The notes: a model not told the origin generated them from the sequence alone. Positions 19,463 through 29,465 are shown, counted from the stretch's first letter. The stretch is DNA of 64,000 bases from Thermoanaerobacterium sp. RBIITD (GCF_900205865.1 NZ_LT906662.1:682001-746000), one strand, 5' to 3'. Numbers and translations are program-made.

Positions 19463-21400
19463 TCAAAAATTTTTTATATTACTTTTTTCCTTTTTCTTTA
19501 CATAATTTATAAGTCCGCCTTCAAGCAATATTTCTCTATTTCTATCTGTCACATCTAGATCCACTTTAAATGTATAGCCTTTAGTTTCATTTAAAACGGT
19601 GATCTTATCCTTTGACATAACCTGTTTTATTACATTGTCAATCCTAAGCACGTCACCTTGCTCTATCTTGTCATAATCATCAGCATTTACAAATGTCAAT
19701 GGAAGTATACCACTATTGATAAGATTTGCCTTGTGGATCCTTGCAAATGACTTAGCAATAACAGCCTTGACACCAAGTTGGAGCGGTGCTAATGCTGCAT
19801 GTTCACGGCTGGAACCCTGTCCGTAATTATTACCACCAACGATGATTCCACCACCATACTCAACCGCCCTTTTTGAAAATTCAGGATCGATTGTTTCGAA
19901 GCAATGTTTCGATAGTTCGGGGATGTTTGATCTCAATGGCAATAATTTAGCATTTGAAGGCATTATATGATCTGTCGTTATGTCATCACCGACTTTTATC
20001 AAGACTCTTTTTTCTATATCACTAAGTGGTGCATTTAGTGGGAAAGGTTTTATATTTGGTCCCCTCACGACTTCAAATTCGTCTGAATCTTTTGGAGGCT
20101 TTATTATCATATTATCATTAACAATAAATTTTTCAGGCATTTCTATCTTTACCTCTTCCCCTAATTCCCGAGGATCGATTAGATATCCTGATAATGCAGA
20201 TGCTGCTGCAACTTCTGGGCTAACAAGATACACCTTAGCAGATTTTGTACCACATCTACCGTAAAAATTCCTATTAAATGTTCTAAGTGATACAGCATTT
20301 GTTGCTGGTGCCTGACCCATACCTATACATGGTCCACATGCACATTCTAATATTCTGGCGCCAGCTGAAATCAAGTCAGATAGTGCACCATTTTTTGCAA
20401 GCATATTTAAAACCTGCCTTGAACCAGGCGATACTACAAGGCTTACACCTTCTGCTATCAGTCTTCCCTTTAAAATAGATGCAACTTTCATCATATCTGT
20501 ATAAGAGGAATTTGTGCAGGAACCTATAGCGACTTGATCTACTTTTACTTTACCGGCGTCTTTTACCTTTACGACATTATCAGGGCTATGTGGTAGTGCT
20601 ACCATAGGTTCAAGCTCATCGAGGTTTATTTCAACAACTCCATCATATTCTGCGTCACTATCTGCAAAAATTGCCTCAAAGTCGTCTTCCCTTTGTTGCG
20701 CCTTAAGAAATTCGTAAGTTTTGAAATCTGAAGGAAAAATAGATGTTGTTGCGCCGAGTTCAGCTCCCATGTTTGTGATTGTAGCTCTTTCAGGCACAGA
20801 TAGTGTAGCAACACCATCACCCGAATATTCGAATATCTTACCAACTCCACCTTTAACGGTCAGCCTTCTCAATAATTCTAATATTATGTCTTTTGCAGAT
20901 ACCCATGGTTTAAGCTTTCCAGTTAACTTTACATTTATAATCTCAGGCATTATAATTCTATATGGTTCACCTGCCATGGCAAGTGCAACATCGAGGCCAC
21001 CTGCACCAATTGCCAACATGCCGATACCGCCGCCTGTTGGTGTATGGCTGTCAGAGCCTAAAAGAGTCTTTCCGGGTTTCCCAAACCTTTCGAGATGTAC
21101 TTGATGACATATGCCATTGCCAGGCCTTGAAAAATATATTCCATGTTTTGCTGCAACAGTCTTTATATAATTATGGTCATCAGCATTTTCAAAGCCTTCC
21201 TGCAACATATTGTGGTCAATGTATGCAACAGAAAGTTCTGTTTTTACTTTGTCAACGCCAAGAGCTTCCAACTGAAGATATGCCATTGTACCTGTTGAAT
21301 CCTGTGTCAATGTCTGATCAATTTTAATAGCTATCTCGTTTCCTTTAACCATCTTTCCTTCTACTAAATGTTTGCTTATTATTTTTTGTGCTAAATTCAC
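19463..21400 (-). CDS. acn: Aconitate hydratase
   Basis: Aconitase converts citrate to isocitrate with a 4Fe-4S cluster. The 645-residue protein is of the shorter aconitase/homoaconitase type. Cluster cysteines are visible in GSCTNSS (near residue 299) and CACGPCIGMG (near 353-362). Substrate motifs SDSHTPTGGG and GSSREHAALAP are present. The start is a GTG at 21400 behind AAGGGGG. It follows the citrate synthase-like gene by 23 nt, and isocitrate dehydrogenase is encoded elsewhere in the window, so a citrate route is the simplest reading. Confidence 0.95.
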   Translation of the reverse strand: MNLAQKIISKHLVEGKMVKGNEIAIKIDQTLTQDSTGTMAYLQLEALGVDKVKTELSVAYIDHNMLQEGFENADDHNYIKTVAAKHGIYFSRPGNGICHQVHLERFGKPGKTLLGSDSHTPTGGGIGMLAIGAGGLDVALAMAGEPYRIIMPEIINVKLTGKLKPWVSAKDIILELLRRLTVKGGVGKIFEYSGDGVATLSVPERATITNMGAELGATTSIFPSDFKTYEFLKAQQREDDFEAIFADSDAEYDGVVEINLDELEPMVALPHSPDNVVKVKDAGKVKVDQVAIGSCTNSSYTDMMKVASILKGRLIAEGVSLVVSPGSRQVLNMLAKNGALSDLISAGARILECACGPCIGMGQAPATNAVSLRTFNRNFYGRCGTKSAKVYLVSPEVAAASALSGYLIDPRELGEEVKIEMPEKFIVNDNMIIKPPKDSDEFEVVRGPNIKPFPLNAPLSDIEKRVLIKVGDDITTDHIMPSNAKLLPLRSNIPELSKHCFETIDPEFSKRAVEYGGGIIVGGNNYGQGSSREHAALAPLQLGVKAVIAKSFARIHKANLINSGILPLTFVNADDYDKIEQGDVLRIDNVIKQVMSKDKITVLNETKGYTFKVDLDVTDRNREILLEGGLINYVKKKEKSNIKNF

Positions 21401-21423
21401 TAGTCATCCCCCTTATTCTGTAT

Positions 21424-22575
21424 TTACATAGCTTTTTTTGCAGAAATATGCTCTTCATATAGATATATCAATTCTTTATCAAACAGCGGTCTTTTAAGCT
21501 GTATTGATAGACTTCTGACATACGGTAATAGTTCTTTTGCTTCGTCTTCCGGCAATACCCTTCCATATTCTTTGAATTTATTGACAAGTGCTGCTGTGCC
21601 AGAATGCTTGCCTATGACTATTTGTCTCTCGAGTCCCACTTCATCAGGATCAAATATCTCATATGTGTGAGGGTCTTTTAATGCCCCATCAACATGTATT
21701 CCTGATTCATGTGCAAATACATTTGTGCCAACAATCGCTTTCCACGATGGCAATTGCCTTCCTGATGCAGTTGAAACATACTCTGAAATTTCTCTAAATT
21801 TCCTTGTATCTATTCCAATATCATGTTTATATACATGCTTTAATGCCATTACAACTTCTTCAAGTGCAGCATTTCCTGCTCTTTCACCAAGGCCGTTTAC
21901 AGTGACACCAACAAAATTTGCCCCTGCTTTAAGTCCTGCTAATGCATTTGCAGTTGCCATACCAAAATCATTATGTGTATGCATCTCAATATCTATATCT
22001 ATAGCATCTTTTATTTGTTTTATCATATCATAAGTTTCAAATGGGTCTAAAATTCCGACTGTATCACAGAATCTTAACCTATCGGCACCAGCCTCCTTTG
22101 CACATCTTGCAAATTCAATAAGAAAGCTTGTGTCTGTTCTTGAGGCATCTTCTGCATTTACAGAAATATAAACACCTTCCTTTTTTGCAAAATGTACAGC
22201 ATCTGTCATATGATCTAAAACCCACTGCCTTGAAGTTTTAAGTTTGTGTTCAATATGAATATCTGACGTGGAAATTGAAATTGCAACGGCATCAACACCG
22301 CATTCTAATGATTCTTTTACGTCATTTATAACAGCTCTATTCCATGCCATTATACTCGCATTTAAACCGAGTTTTGCAATTTTTGCAATCGTTTCTTTCT
22401 CGTCACCGCCCATAGTTGGTATCCCAACTTCTAGCTGGTCAACACCTATTTCATCAAGCATCTTTGCAATTCTTATCTTCTCACTATTAGCAAATACAAC
22501 ACCAGCGGTCTGTTCTCCATCTCTTAGCGTCGTATCAACAAGGTATATCTTGCCATCTTCTTTTTTGAATTTCAT
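21424..22575 (-). CDS. Re-citrate synthase / homocitrate synthase-like enzyme
   Basis: The 383-residue protein is a DRE-TIM metallolyase: VDTTLRDGEQTAG at the N-terminus, HTHNDFGMATANALAG with the metal histidines, and NGLGERAGNAALEE. NifV, homocitrate synthase and clostridial Re-citrate synthase share these motifs. Because aconitase follows directly and isocitrate dehydrogenase is nearby, I favour Re-citrate synthase (oxaloacetate plus acetyl-CoA), but homology alone does not decide it. The ATG at 22575 is chosen because GGGGGA lies about 7 nt upstream; an ATG at 22599 has no such site. Confidence 0.85.
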   Translation of the reverse strand: MKFKKEDGKIYLVDTTLRDGEQTAGVVFANSEKIRIAKMLDEIGVDQLEVGIPTMGGDEKETIAKIAKLGLNASIMAWNRAVINDVKESLECGVDAVAISISTSDIHIEHKLKTSRQWVLDHMTDAVHFAKKEGVYISVNAEDASRTDTSFLIEFARCAKEAGADRLRFCDTVGILDPFETYDMIKQIKDAIDIDIEMHTHNDFGMATANALAGLKAGANFVGVTVNGLGERAGNAALEEVVMALKHVYKHDIGIDTRKFREISEYVSTASGRQLPSWKAIVGTNVFAHESGIHVDGALKDPHTYEIFDPDEVGLERQIVIGKHSGTAALVNKFKEYGRVLPEDEAKELLPYVRSLSIQLKRPLFDKELIYLYEEHISAKKAM

Positions 22576-22617
22576 CGAACTTCCCCCTTCATAATTCAAA
22601 AAAAACCTTATGTATAT

Positions 22618-22646
22618 ATTTTATTCATTTAGTTATATAAAGTCAA
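22618..22646 (-). promoter_or_regulatory. Promoter of citrate synthase-aconitase operon
   Basis: TTGACT (22641-22646) and TAAAAT (22618-22623) are separated by 17 nt, a near-consensus sigma-A promoter about 43 nt before the start codon. Confidence 0.7.
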
Positions 22647-22649
22647 TAG

Positions 22650-22683
22650 TTTTTGCAATTTTGTGCTTATAAAATTGCAAAAA
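22650..22683 (-). promoter_or_regulatory. 13-bp inverted repeat abutting the -35, candidate operator
   Basis: Perfect arms TTTTTGCAATTTT (22650-22662) and AAAATTGCAAAAA (22671-22683) flank an 8-nt centre. The element ends 3 nt upstream of the -35, where an activator would bind. It also shares bases with the T-tract of the PRD-remnant terminator. Confidence 0.5.
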
Positions 22684-22712
22684 CCGGATTTCATTAATGA
22701 ACCCGGTTTTTT
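22679..22712 (-). terminator. Terminator after PRD remnant
   Basis: Long stem built from ACCGG...CCGGT and TTCAT...ATGAA, followed on the minus strand by TTTTTG. It begins at the stop of the PRD remnant. Confidence 0.75.
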
Positions 22713-22939
22713 AGACATTGTTTATTAACCTTTGTATATTTATTGCAAGATATCCTATTTCATCTTCTGGTACATCTTTCTCAAGGTAATTTTTTATAAT
22801 TAATGCTACATTTAATGCTATTTTATACGCTTTTTTAAATTTTCTTTTAATTGGTGAAAGTAGCTCATTTGATATCGGCATGTCACTTTCTATTCTATTT
22901 ATTGCAACCAAACTTTTGTAGCTTTCCAATGCCTTTCAT
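22711..22939 (-). pseudogene. Remnant of BglG/LicT-family antiterminator (PRD domain only)
   Basis: An open frame of 72 codons ends with VPEDEIGYLAINIQRL, the signature of a PTS regulation domain (PRD). The preceding segment also fits a PRD (SNELLSPIKRKFKKAYKIALN). Full antiterminators have about 280 residues with an N-terminal RNA-binding domain and two PRDs; both the RNA-binding domain and one PRD are missing. An ATG at 22939 with AGGAGG 8 nt upstream is out of frame with the PRD and stops after 14 codons, so the gene looks broken by deletion. The leader upstream is a typical antiterminator target. Confidence 0.75.
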
Positions 22940-22971
22940 GTAAAATTCCTCCTATTAATTTATTTTGGCAT

Positions 22972-23010
22972 AAAAAAAAGCCGGAAAGGTAAAAATTTAA
23001 CCTCACCGGC
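22972..23010 (-). terminator. Conditional terminator paired with RAT
   Basis: On the minus strand the stem starts at GCCGG and closes with CCGGC (22980-23010, inner AGGT/ACCT pairs), followed by eight T. Its 5' GCC is shared with the end of the RAT hairpin, so the two structures exclude each other. Confidence 0.8.
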
Positions 23011-23037
23011 TCATGCCTGTTTTACCAGTAACACACC
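23008..23037 (-). promoter_or_regulatory. RAT (ribonucleic antiterminator) site of BglG/SacY/LicT type
   Basis: The minus strand reads GGTGT followed by GTTACTGGTAAAACAGGCA and TGAGCC. This closely matches Bacillus RAT elements of the sacB/licS type (invariant GTTACTG...CAGGCA core). Bound antiterminator would hold this hairpin and block the overlapping terminator. It lies about 5 nt from the predicted transcription start. Confidence 0.8.
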
Positions 23038-23048
23038 TTCATATTTAT

Positions 23049-23077
23049 ATAATATCATAATGTGACAAGATTGTAAA
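23049..23077 (-). promoter_or_regulatory. Promoter in front of RAT
   Basis: TTTACA (23072-23077) and TATTAT (23049-23054) are spaced by 17 nt just past the MCP stop, giving a transcript that starts at the RAT. Confidence 0.55.
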
Positions 23078-23081
23078 GCAT

Positions 23082-24734
23082 TTATAGCATCTTTACTGCA
23101 TTTGTAATGATTTGCATATTTGTCTTTTGCTCTTCTGTAAATGTGACCTGATTTTTTACGTAATCTAAATTTTTTGTGTTATTTTCGTCGACTTTATTAA
23201 TCATATCAAGCAACTGTTCTGATGAAGCTAGAAGCTCCTCAACCTGCGCAGATATGTTTTGTGATGCTCCCATAACATTTCTTACGGCCTGCAGTGTTTT
23301 GTCAGAACCTGCGGCTGTTTCACTTGTCACATTTGATATACTGCCTATTATTTGAGATATTTTATCAAATCCATTTTTTACTTCATTAAATATGTCAAGT
23401 ACCTTATTAACTTCGTCTGCAGCCTTCCTTGAATTGTCTATATCATATATAACGCTATCGATAGTTTTTCCAGTGTAGCTAGTTATGTTTTCTATAATTT
23501 CTCCTATTTTCACTACGCTTTCTGTTGATTGTTTTGCAAGTTTTCTTATTTCATCTGCGACAACAGCAAATCCTTTCCCGTATTCACCTGCTCTCGCAGC
23601 TTCAATTGCAGCATTCAATGATAAAAGATTTGTTTGATCCGCAATTTCTGAGATAGCTGATAATATTTCTCTGATTCCTGCCATTTTTTTATCAAGTTCT
23701 TTCAATTCGTTTGAAGTATTCTTTGAACTTTTTAGGCTTTGATTTAGCGTATCTATAAGTTTTCTTACTACATTTCCTTGAACTGCTACATTTTCTTCAA
23801 TTTCGTGAATCTTGTTAATCGCATCGTTCATATTATTTATTAGATTTTCAGATGACTTTGATAGTTCCTCATTTATTTCTGATACATTTACAATTGATGA
23901 TGCTACTTCATTAGCATTTTCGGCAATTGTATTTATGCTGTATGTAAGCTGTTCAACACCATCTCTTGACATCTTAATATTCTCTGTATTTTCCTCAGAC
24001 ATCTTTTTTAGCTCTATAGAAGAATCAAGAACTTTCTTTGAGTGTTCCATTGATTTATTTACTTCGCTATTTATTTGCTTTGATAGCTTTTTAAGTCTTC
24101 TAACTGTTAAGATGGAATAAATAATAATTACAATTACGCAAAATATACTTATACTAACAGATATTTTAAATATTTTGTCATTGCTATCTATCATATCATT
24201 AAACATAGGTAAAAAGCCTTGAGAATATTTATTGCTAAAGTCGCTCATATTATTCTGTATCTGTGATACATAAAAATTTATTTTTACAACTTTATCACTA
24301 TCAACCGTAGAATCGTATTTTTCTGATAGATTATTGACAGAATCTTTTAGGTTATTCATGTTCTCATTGATGTTATCTACATCCTGTTTTAGCAATGGAT
24401 ATATTTTAGTACTCTTAAAATCATCTAAAACATTTTTTATGTTTGAAATATCTGCAATTAGATTATTTAAATCAGCATTTAAAGAGTATTTATTTATTTG
24501 TCCACTTGTATAACTATTTAAATCTGTTAATAGTGTTCCGCTATATTGTGCAAATTGTACCTGTGAATTTGATATATTTAGTATTTCATTAACAACAAAT
24601 CTTCTTAAATTAGCTATATTGTTTTTTGTGTTTAATATACCGACATTAACAGTTATTGATAAGGCTATAATTAAAATACCGATTACTACAAATGCTCTTA
24701 TAAGTTCTCCTCTTAATGTTTTAACCATTTTCAT
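23082..24734 (-). CDS. Methyl-accepting chemotaxis protein
   Basis: This is a membrane chemoreceptor signalling to CheA/CheW. The 550-residue protein has a transmembrane helix near residues 10-30, an extracellular helical sensor to about 193, a second transmembrane helix near 195-213 ([15 protein letters not shown]), a linker, and a cytoplasmic coiled coil. The hairpin tip signature ([20 protein letters not shown]) is fully conserved. No chemotaxis or flagellar gene is adjacent, so the ligand cannot be guessed. It appears to be a single-gene unit. Confidence 0.95.
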   Translation of the reverse strand: MKMVKTLRGELIRAFVVIGILIIALSITVNVGILNTKNNIANLRRFVVNEILNISNSQVQFAQYSGTLLTDLNSYTSGQINKYSLNADLNNLIADISNIKNVLDDFKSTKIYPLLKQDVDNINENMNNLKDSVNNLSEKYDSTVDSDKVVKINFYVSQIQNNMSDFSNKYSQGFLPMFNDMIDSNDKIFKISVSISIFCVIVIIIYSILTVRRLKKLSKQINSEVNKSMEHSKKVLDSSIELKKMSEENTENIKMSRDGVEQLTYSINTIAENANEVASSIVNVSEINEELSKSSENLINNMNDAINKIHEIEENVAVQGNVVRKLIDTLNQSLKSSKNTSNELKELDKKMAGIREILSAISEIADQTNLLSLNAAIEAARAGEYGKGFAVVADEIRKLAKQSTESVVKIGEIIENITSYTGKTIDSVIYDIDNSRKAADEVNKVLDIFNEVKNGFDKISQIIGSISNVTSETAAGSDKTLQAVRNVMGASQNISAQVEELLASSEQLLDMINKVDENNTKNLDYVKNQVTFTEEQKTNMQIITNAVKML

Positions 24735-24801
24735 CCCTCCAATATAAACCTATACAATTCATTTATCGGCAAATATCTGAAAATGTTTAACGGATATTAA
24801 A

Positions 24802-24827
24802 AAATATTCCTCGATGGAGGAATATTT
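24802..24827 (-). terminator. Terminator of nucleoside salvage operon
   Basis: Stem AAATATTCCTC / GAGGAATATTT with a GATG loop, overlapping the pdp stop codon, followed by T-rich sequence on the minus strand. Confidence 0.85.
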
Positions 24828-26121
24828 ACATATATATCAGTTTGGGCCGTTCAACATATTTATCTGTGACAACGATATATTTTTTAATTTCATTTAACGC
24901 CCATTTGAGCTTTTCTTTATCATTTGCATACACCGTTGCGATAGGATCACCTTTTTTTACTATGTCACCTACTTTACCGCCTAGCATAATTCCCACTGAT
25001 AAATCAATCGTATCTTCTTTTTTCTCTCTTCCTGCCCCTAATTTCATTGCAATAAGCCCTAAATCCAATGCTAATAAATCTTTTATATAAATATCTTCAC
25101 CTGCTGTCCATGCTTCAACATATTTCGCCTGTGGGAGAAGGCTAAAATCATCGACGATCCTATCATCACCACCTTGTGATGATAAGAATTCCCTGAATTT
25201 CATTAAAGCCTTTCCACTTGTTAATGCATCATTTAGCATCCTCTTCGCTTCGTCTGAATCTTTTGCAACGCCTGATATCGTAAGCATATCTGATCCAAGT
25301 ACCATACAAACATCAAGTAAGTCTTTCGAACCATGGCCTTTCAGTACCTCGATGGCTTCAATAACCTCAAGAGAATTTCCTATAGCAAGTCCTAATGGCT
25401 CATCCATATTTGTCACATGTGCGACAGTTTTTCTGCCAACTGAGTTTCCTATATCTACCATAAGCTTTGCGAGCTTTTTAGCACTCTCTAAGTCTTTCAT
25501 GAATGCGCCACGGCCTAACTTCACATCAAGAACTATGCCATCAGCACCAGATGCAATTTTTTTGCTCATTATAGAGCTTGCTATAAGCGGTATCGAATCG
25601 ACTGTTGCTGTAACATCTCTTAAGGCATAAAGCTTTTTATCGGCCGGTGTTAAATTGCCGGTCTGCCCTATAATAGCAATTCCATGTTTATTAACATTGT
25701 CAATAAATTCTCTTTCGCTAAGTTCGATTCTCATACCAGGTATAGATTCAAGCTTATCAATAGTACCACCAGTGTGCCCAAGTCCTCTTCCTGACATCTT
25801 TGCAACAGGTGCACCACATGCGGCTACAAGTGGTGCCAGTACAAGTGTCGTTGTATCTGCTACGCCACCTGTCGAATGTTTGTCAACTTTTATTCCCGAA
25901 ATACCTGATAAATCAAGTATGTCACCTGAATGTGCCATTGCCATTGTAAGATTAGATGTCTCCTCAGGATTCATTCCCTTAAAATATATAGCCATCAGAA
26001 GCGCACTCATCTGATAATCTGGAAGGTAATCCTTTGTATATGATGATATAATAAAATCTATTTCATCTTTTGAAAGAGTACCGCCATTTCTCTTCTTCAT
26101 AATAAGGTCATACATTCGCAT
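24826..26121 (-). CDS. pdp: Pyrimidine-nucleoside phosphorylase
   Basis: The enzyme splits thymidine, uridine or deoxyuridine with phosphate to give base and (deoxy)ribose 1-phosphate. The 431-residue protein carries the phosphate-binding KHSTGGVADTTTLVLAPL and the family signature SGRGLGHTGGTIDKLES. It is the last gene of the salvage operon, 15 nt after deoB, whose product uses the sugar phosphate. Confidence 0.96.
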   Translation of the reverse strand: MRMYDLIMKKRNGGTLSKDEIDFIISSYTKDYLPDYQMSALLMAIYFKGMNPEETSNLTMAMAHSGDILDLSGISGIKVDKHSTGGVADTTTLVLAPLVAACGAPVAKMSGRGLGHTGGTIDKLESIPGMRIELSEREFIDNVNKHGIAIIGQTGNLTPADKKLYALRDVTATVDSIPLIASSIMSKKIASGADGIVLDVKLGRGAFMKDLESAKKLAKLMVDIGNSVGRKTVAHVTNMDEPLGLAIGNSLEVIEAIEVLKGHGSKDLLDVCMVLGSDMLTISGVAKDSDEAKRMLNDALTSGKALMKFREFLSSQGGDDRIVDDFSLLPQAKYVEAWTAGEDIYIKDLLALDLGLIAMKLGAGREKKEDTIDLSVGIMLGGKVGDIVKKGDPIATVYANDKEKLKWALNEIKKYIVVTDKYVERPKLIYM

Positions 26122-26136
26122 TTTAAAGCCTCCTAA

Positions 26137-27306
26137 CTATATTGGCAATTCATCAAGAAATGATGTTCCATGTCCAGTACTTTTTACATTGAATATCTCC
26201 GCAACTGTTGCAGCAATATCCGAAAAAGTATCTCTAACACCAAGATTTACACCATGTTTGAATCGCGGACTATATACAAGTAGTGGTACATATTCCCTTG
26301 AATGGTCCGTACTTTTAGTCGTGGGGTCATTGCCATGGTCAGCAGTAATTATTAGTAAATCATCAGCAGTGAGTTTTGATAATATTTCAGGTAATTTATC
26401 ATCAAAGTATTTTAATGCATCTGCATAACCATGCGGATTATTTCTATGTCCATACAACATATCAAAGTCTACAAGATTTGTAAAAATCAGTCCATTTTTC
26501 ACATCATCTATCGCTTTTATAGTTGCAGTTATACCATCTTTGTTATTTGTCGTATGATCCCTGCCCGTTATACCGCATCCAGCAAAAATATCCTCTATTT
26601 TGCCAATTGCAAACACTTCAAATCCAGCTTCTTTTAGAATTTCAAGTATTGTTGGCTTAAATGGTTTTAATGAAAAATCACGTCTATTTTCGGTTCTTGT
26701 AAAATTACCTGGTTTGCCAGTAAAGGGTCTTGCTATAACTCTACCTACTGCATAATCTCCTTTAAGCATTTCCCTTGCAATTGAGCAATAACTATACAAT
26801 TCTTCAAGTGGAATAATTTCTTCATGTGCGGCAATTTGGAATACACTGTCTGCAGATGTATAAACAATCGGTGAACCTGACTTCATATGTTCTTCACCGA
26901 GCTCTTTTATTATTTCAGTGCCTGATGCAGGTTTATTCCCAATAATCTTTCTTCCTATCTTTTCTTCAAAGGACTTTATTATCTCATCTGGAAAGCCGTT
27001 TGGAAAAGTTGGAAATGCCCTTTCAATCCATAATCCTGCAATTTCCCAGTGGCCTGTTGTAGTATCCTTGCCAAAAGAGCACTCCCTCATCTTGCCATAT
27101 CCGCCTATAGCATTTGCATTTGCTTTGACACTCTTAAGTGGTAATATATTACCAAGTCCAAGTCTTTCCATATTAGGTAGATTGACACCTGTTACATCAC
27201 ATATATGCCCAAGTGTATTTGAACCTTCATCACCAAATTTATATGCATCAGGTGCTTCACCTGCACCGACGCTATCAAGTACGATTAATACTACTTTTTT
27301 AAACAT
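26137..27306 (-). CDS. deoB: Phosphopentomutase
   Basis: DeoB interconverts (deoxy)ribose 1- and 5-phosphates, feeding nucleoside sugars into central metabolism. The 389-residue protein is an alkaline-phosphatase-superfamily metalloenzyme: Asp11 in [15 protein letters not shown], the active threonine within [10 protein letters not shown], and TADHGNDPT plus [10 protein letters not shown] with metal ligands. It lies between cdd and pdp. Confidence 0.97.
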   Translation of the reverse strand: MFKKVVLIVLDSVGAGEAPDAYKFGDEGSNTLGHICDVTGVNLPNMERLGLGNILPLKSVKANANAIGGYGKMRECSFGKDTTTGHWEIAGLWIERAFPTFPNGFPDEIIKSFEEKIGRKIIGNKPASGTEIIKELGEEHMKSGSPIVYTSADSVFQIAAHEEIIPLEELYSYCSIAREMLKGDYAVGRVIARPFTGKPGNFTRTENRRDFSLKPFKPTILEILKEAGFEVFAIGKIEDIFAGCGITGRDHTTNNKDGITATIKAIDDVKNGLIFTNLVDFDMLYGHRNNPHGYADALKYFDDKLPEILSKLTADDLLIITADHGNDPTTKSTDHSREYVPLLVYSPRFKHGVNLGVRDTFSDIAATVAEIFNVKSTGHGTSFLDELPI

Positions 27307-27367
27307 CTAATCACTCCTCGAATCTTCAATGTAGTTCTATTTCAAATATATGTTTTGCATTTATATA

Positions 27368-27793
27368 TTATTTTTCTTTTGAGTTTGACACTGAACCGTC
27401 ACCTGTTCCGGTTAATGAAAAGGCACCTGGCAGTAAATCCTTTGCTTTTGTTACTATGTAATCACCTTTGAGGTTACCAAGTATAACTGTTAAATCTTCA
27501 CCACCGAGTTCAAATATCACCTGTCTACATGCACCACATGGTGAAACAGGGCCAACTGTATCTGCTATAACTGCTATAGCTTTAAGTTTTGTATCACCAT
27601 TTGAATATGCATTAAATAATGCCGTCCTCTCAGCACAATTCGTAAGCCCATATGAAGAATTTTCGATATTACAGCCTTTATATATATTTCCTTCTTCGGA
27701 AATGACACATGCTCCAACTTTAAAATGGGAGTATGGCACATAAGCCTTCTCCCTCGCCTCTTTCGCCAAATCCAATAATTTTTTATGATCCAT
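27368..27793 (-). CDS. cdd: Cytidine deaminase
   Basis: It deaminates cytidine and deoxycytidine to the uridines that Pdp can cleave. The 141-residue protein is the small tetrameric type. Zinc ligands are Cys53 (NCAERTALF, with catalytic Glu55), Cys86 and Cys89 (PCGACRQV). It follows the GntR regulator by 17 nt. The last residues after the core are a short polar extension. Confidence 0.97.
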   Translation of the reverse strand: MDHKKLLDLAKEAREKAYVPYSHFKVGACVISEEGNIYKGCNIENSSYGLTNCAERTALFNAYSNGDTKLKAIAVIADTVGPVSPCGACRQVIFELGGEDLTVILGNLKGDYIVTKAKDLLPGAFSLTGTGDGSVSNSKEK

Positions 27794-27810
27794 AATAATG
27801 CCTCCTAATA

Positions 27811-28533
27811 TTAATCACGTTTTCTGATTATATAAAAATCAAATTTATCCGCATTGAAATAGTTTGATGAATACAAAATCGGTCTATTGTTGTCATCGTA
27901 ATGAATCTGCTCAAGCAATAATATTGAGCTATTTTCCCCTACATTTAGTTTTTTCTCAATAATAGCATCATGCCTGACAACTTTAATATTCGATATAGCA
28001 TAAGTTATCTTGATATTATGCTCCTTTTCTAGATATGCAAACATCGATTGTTCAAAACCACTAAAATTATCTCTAAGTATTTCAACTGGTAATCTATCTA
28101 TACAATATACTACAGGTATGTCATCCGCTGTCCTTACTCTTTCCACTTTATATATTTCTTCCCCAGTCGCAAGCTTTAGATTTCTCGCTTCACTCTCTAT
28201 GGCTGGCAGCCTATAAAATGTAAAATCTTTTGTTCCTGGCTTCATTCCTTGCCTTTTTATCAGTGCTGTAACGCTGAAAAGCTCTTCAAGCCCGCTTCTA
28301 ATAACTGGCCTCTTGCGAACAAAAGTTCCAACGCCTTGCTGCTTTGCTATCAGTCCTTCATCTTCCATTATTCTCATCGCTTCTCTAAGTGTAGCCCTGC
28401 TTATACCAAATTCCTTTGAAAGACTGGCTTCGGAAGGAAGTTTTATTCCTTCCTTCCACACACCAGTTTTAATCAGCTCTTCCATCTTGTTAAGAGCAAG
28501 TTCATATAGTGGCTTTTTATCTGACATTAACAT
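27811..28533 (-). CDS. GntR-family (HutC/UTRA) transcriptional regulator
   Basis: The 240-residue protein has an N-terminal winged helix (KLPSEASLSKEFGISRATLREAMR) and a C-terminal UTRA ligand domain, as in HutC-type regulators. It sits inside the nucleoside uptake and salvage operon, so it probably senses a nucleoside or sugar phosphate and controls this operon. A 21-bp imperfect inverted repeat at the operon promoter (33214-33234) is a candidate operator. Confidence 0.9.
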   Translation of the reverse strand: MLMSDKKPLYELALNKMEELIKTGVWKEGIKLPSEASLSKEFGISRATLREAMRIMEDEGLIAKQQGVGTFVRKRPVIRSGLEELFSVTALIKRQGMKPGTKDFTFYRLPAIESEARNLKLATGEEIYKVERVRTADDIPVVYCIDRLPVEILRDNFSGFEQSMFAYLEKEHNIKITYAISNIKVVRHDAIIEKKLNVGENSSILLLEQIHYDDNNRPILYSSNYFNADKFDFYIIRKRD

Positions 28534-28541
28534 AAGCTTCC

Positions 28542-29465
28542 TTACTTCTTTGGTGTGTATGGTACACCATCTGCTGCAGGTGCTACACTCTTACCGCCTA
28601 CTCCAACTAATGCCAATACTGTGAGAATATATGGAAGCATCATGATAATGTTTTTTGATATCGCAGTATTTTGAAGCTGCATGCTTAATGCCGTTGCAAA
28701 TCCGAAAAGCAATGCTGCTCCAAATGAACCAAACGGCGTCCATTTGCCAAATATCATTGCAGCAAGTGCAATGTAACCTCTACCACTTGACATATCAGTG
28801 CTAAAACTATTTAATACACCTATTGAGAGGTACGCACCACCTATCGCTGAAAAAAGTCCACTTAAAGCTACGCCAAGATATCTTAGTTTTATGACATTGA
28901 TACCGGCAGTTTCTGCTGCTTCAGGATTCTCTCCAACAGCCCTTATTCTTAAACCCAAATTTGTATGGAATAAGAAATAATTCGCCACAAATATAAGTAT
29001 TATCATAAGATATACAATTATACTATGGCCGCTTAAAACCTGTCCAACAAAGGGAATACTTTTTAGTCCAGGAATATTTATATTTGGTAGCATCGGTGTA
29101 TCTGTAGGTGTTCCGCTAAAACCAAATATAGTGTTTAACAAGTATGCCGTAATACCTGATGCAAAAATATTTATCGCCATGCCAAGAATAACTTGGTCTG
29201 CTGTCAATGATACTGCTGCCCATGCAAAAATAAGGGCGATAATTATACCGACGACAACTGCACCAAATAAGCCAAGCCACGCACTACCTGTTAGATGCGC
29301 AAATAATACTGCAAAAAATGCTGCAATAAGCATTATACCTTCCATTGCTATATTAACAACACCGGATCTTTCTGAAAAAGTACCTCCAAGGGCAGGCAGT
29401 GCGAGTGGTGTTGCCATAGCTAATGTAGCCGACCATAATTGAGGATTTAATAGGATCTCCTTCAT
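28542..29465 (-). CDS. Nucleoside ABC transporter permease (NupQ/YufQ-like)
   Basis: This integral membrane permease has 307 residues of mostly hydrophobic helices, matching the BPD_transp_2 (RbsC/LivH-like) fold. Motifs such as RSGVVNIAMEGIML and LGLRIRAVGENPEAAETAGIN are typical of BMP-associated permeases. It overlaps the preceding permease gene by 4 nt and forms a heterodimer with it by analogy with Bacillus NupPQ. Confidence 0.9.
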   Translation of the reverse strand: MKEILLNPQLWSATLAMATPLALPALGGTFSERSGVVNIAMEGIMLIAAFFAVLFAHLTGSAWLGLFGAVVVGIIIALIFAWAAVSLTADQVILGMAINIFASGITAYLLNTIFGFSGTPTDTPMLPNINIPGLKSIPFVGQVLSGHSIIVYLMIILIFVANYFLFHTNLGLRIRAVGENPEAAETAGINVIKLRYLGVALSGLFSAIGGAYLSIGVLNSFSTDMSSGRGYIALAAMIFGKWTPFGSFGAALLFGFATALSMQLQNTAISKNIIMMLPYILTVLALVGVGGKSVAPAADGVPYTPKK

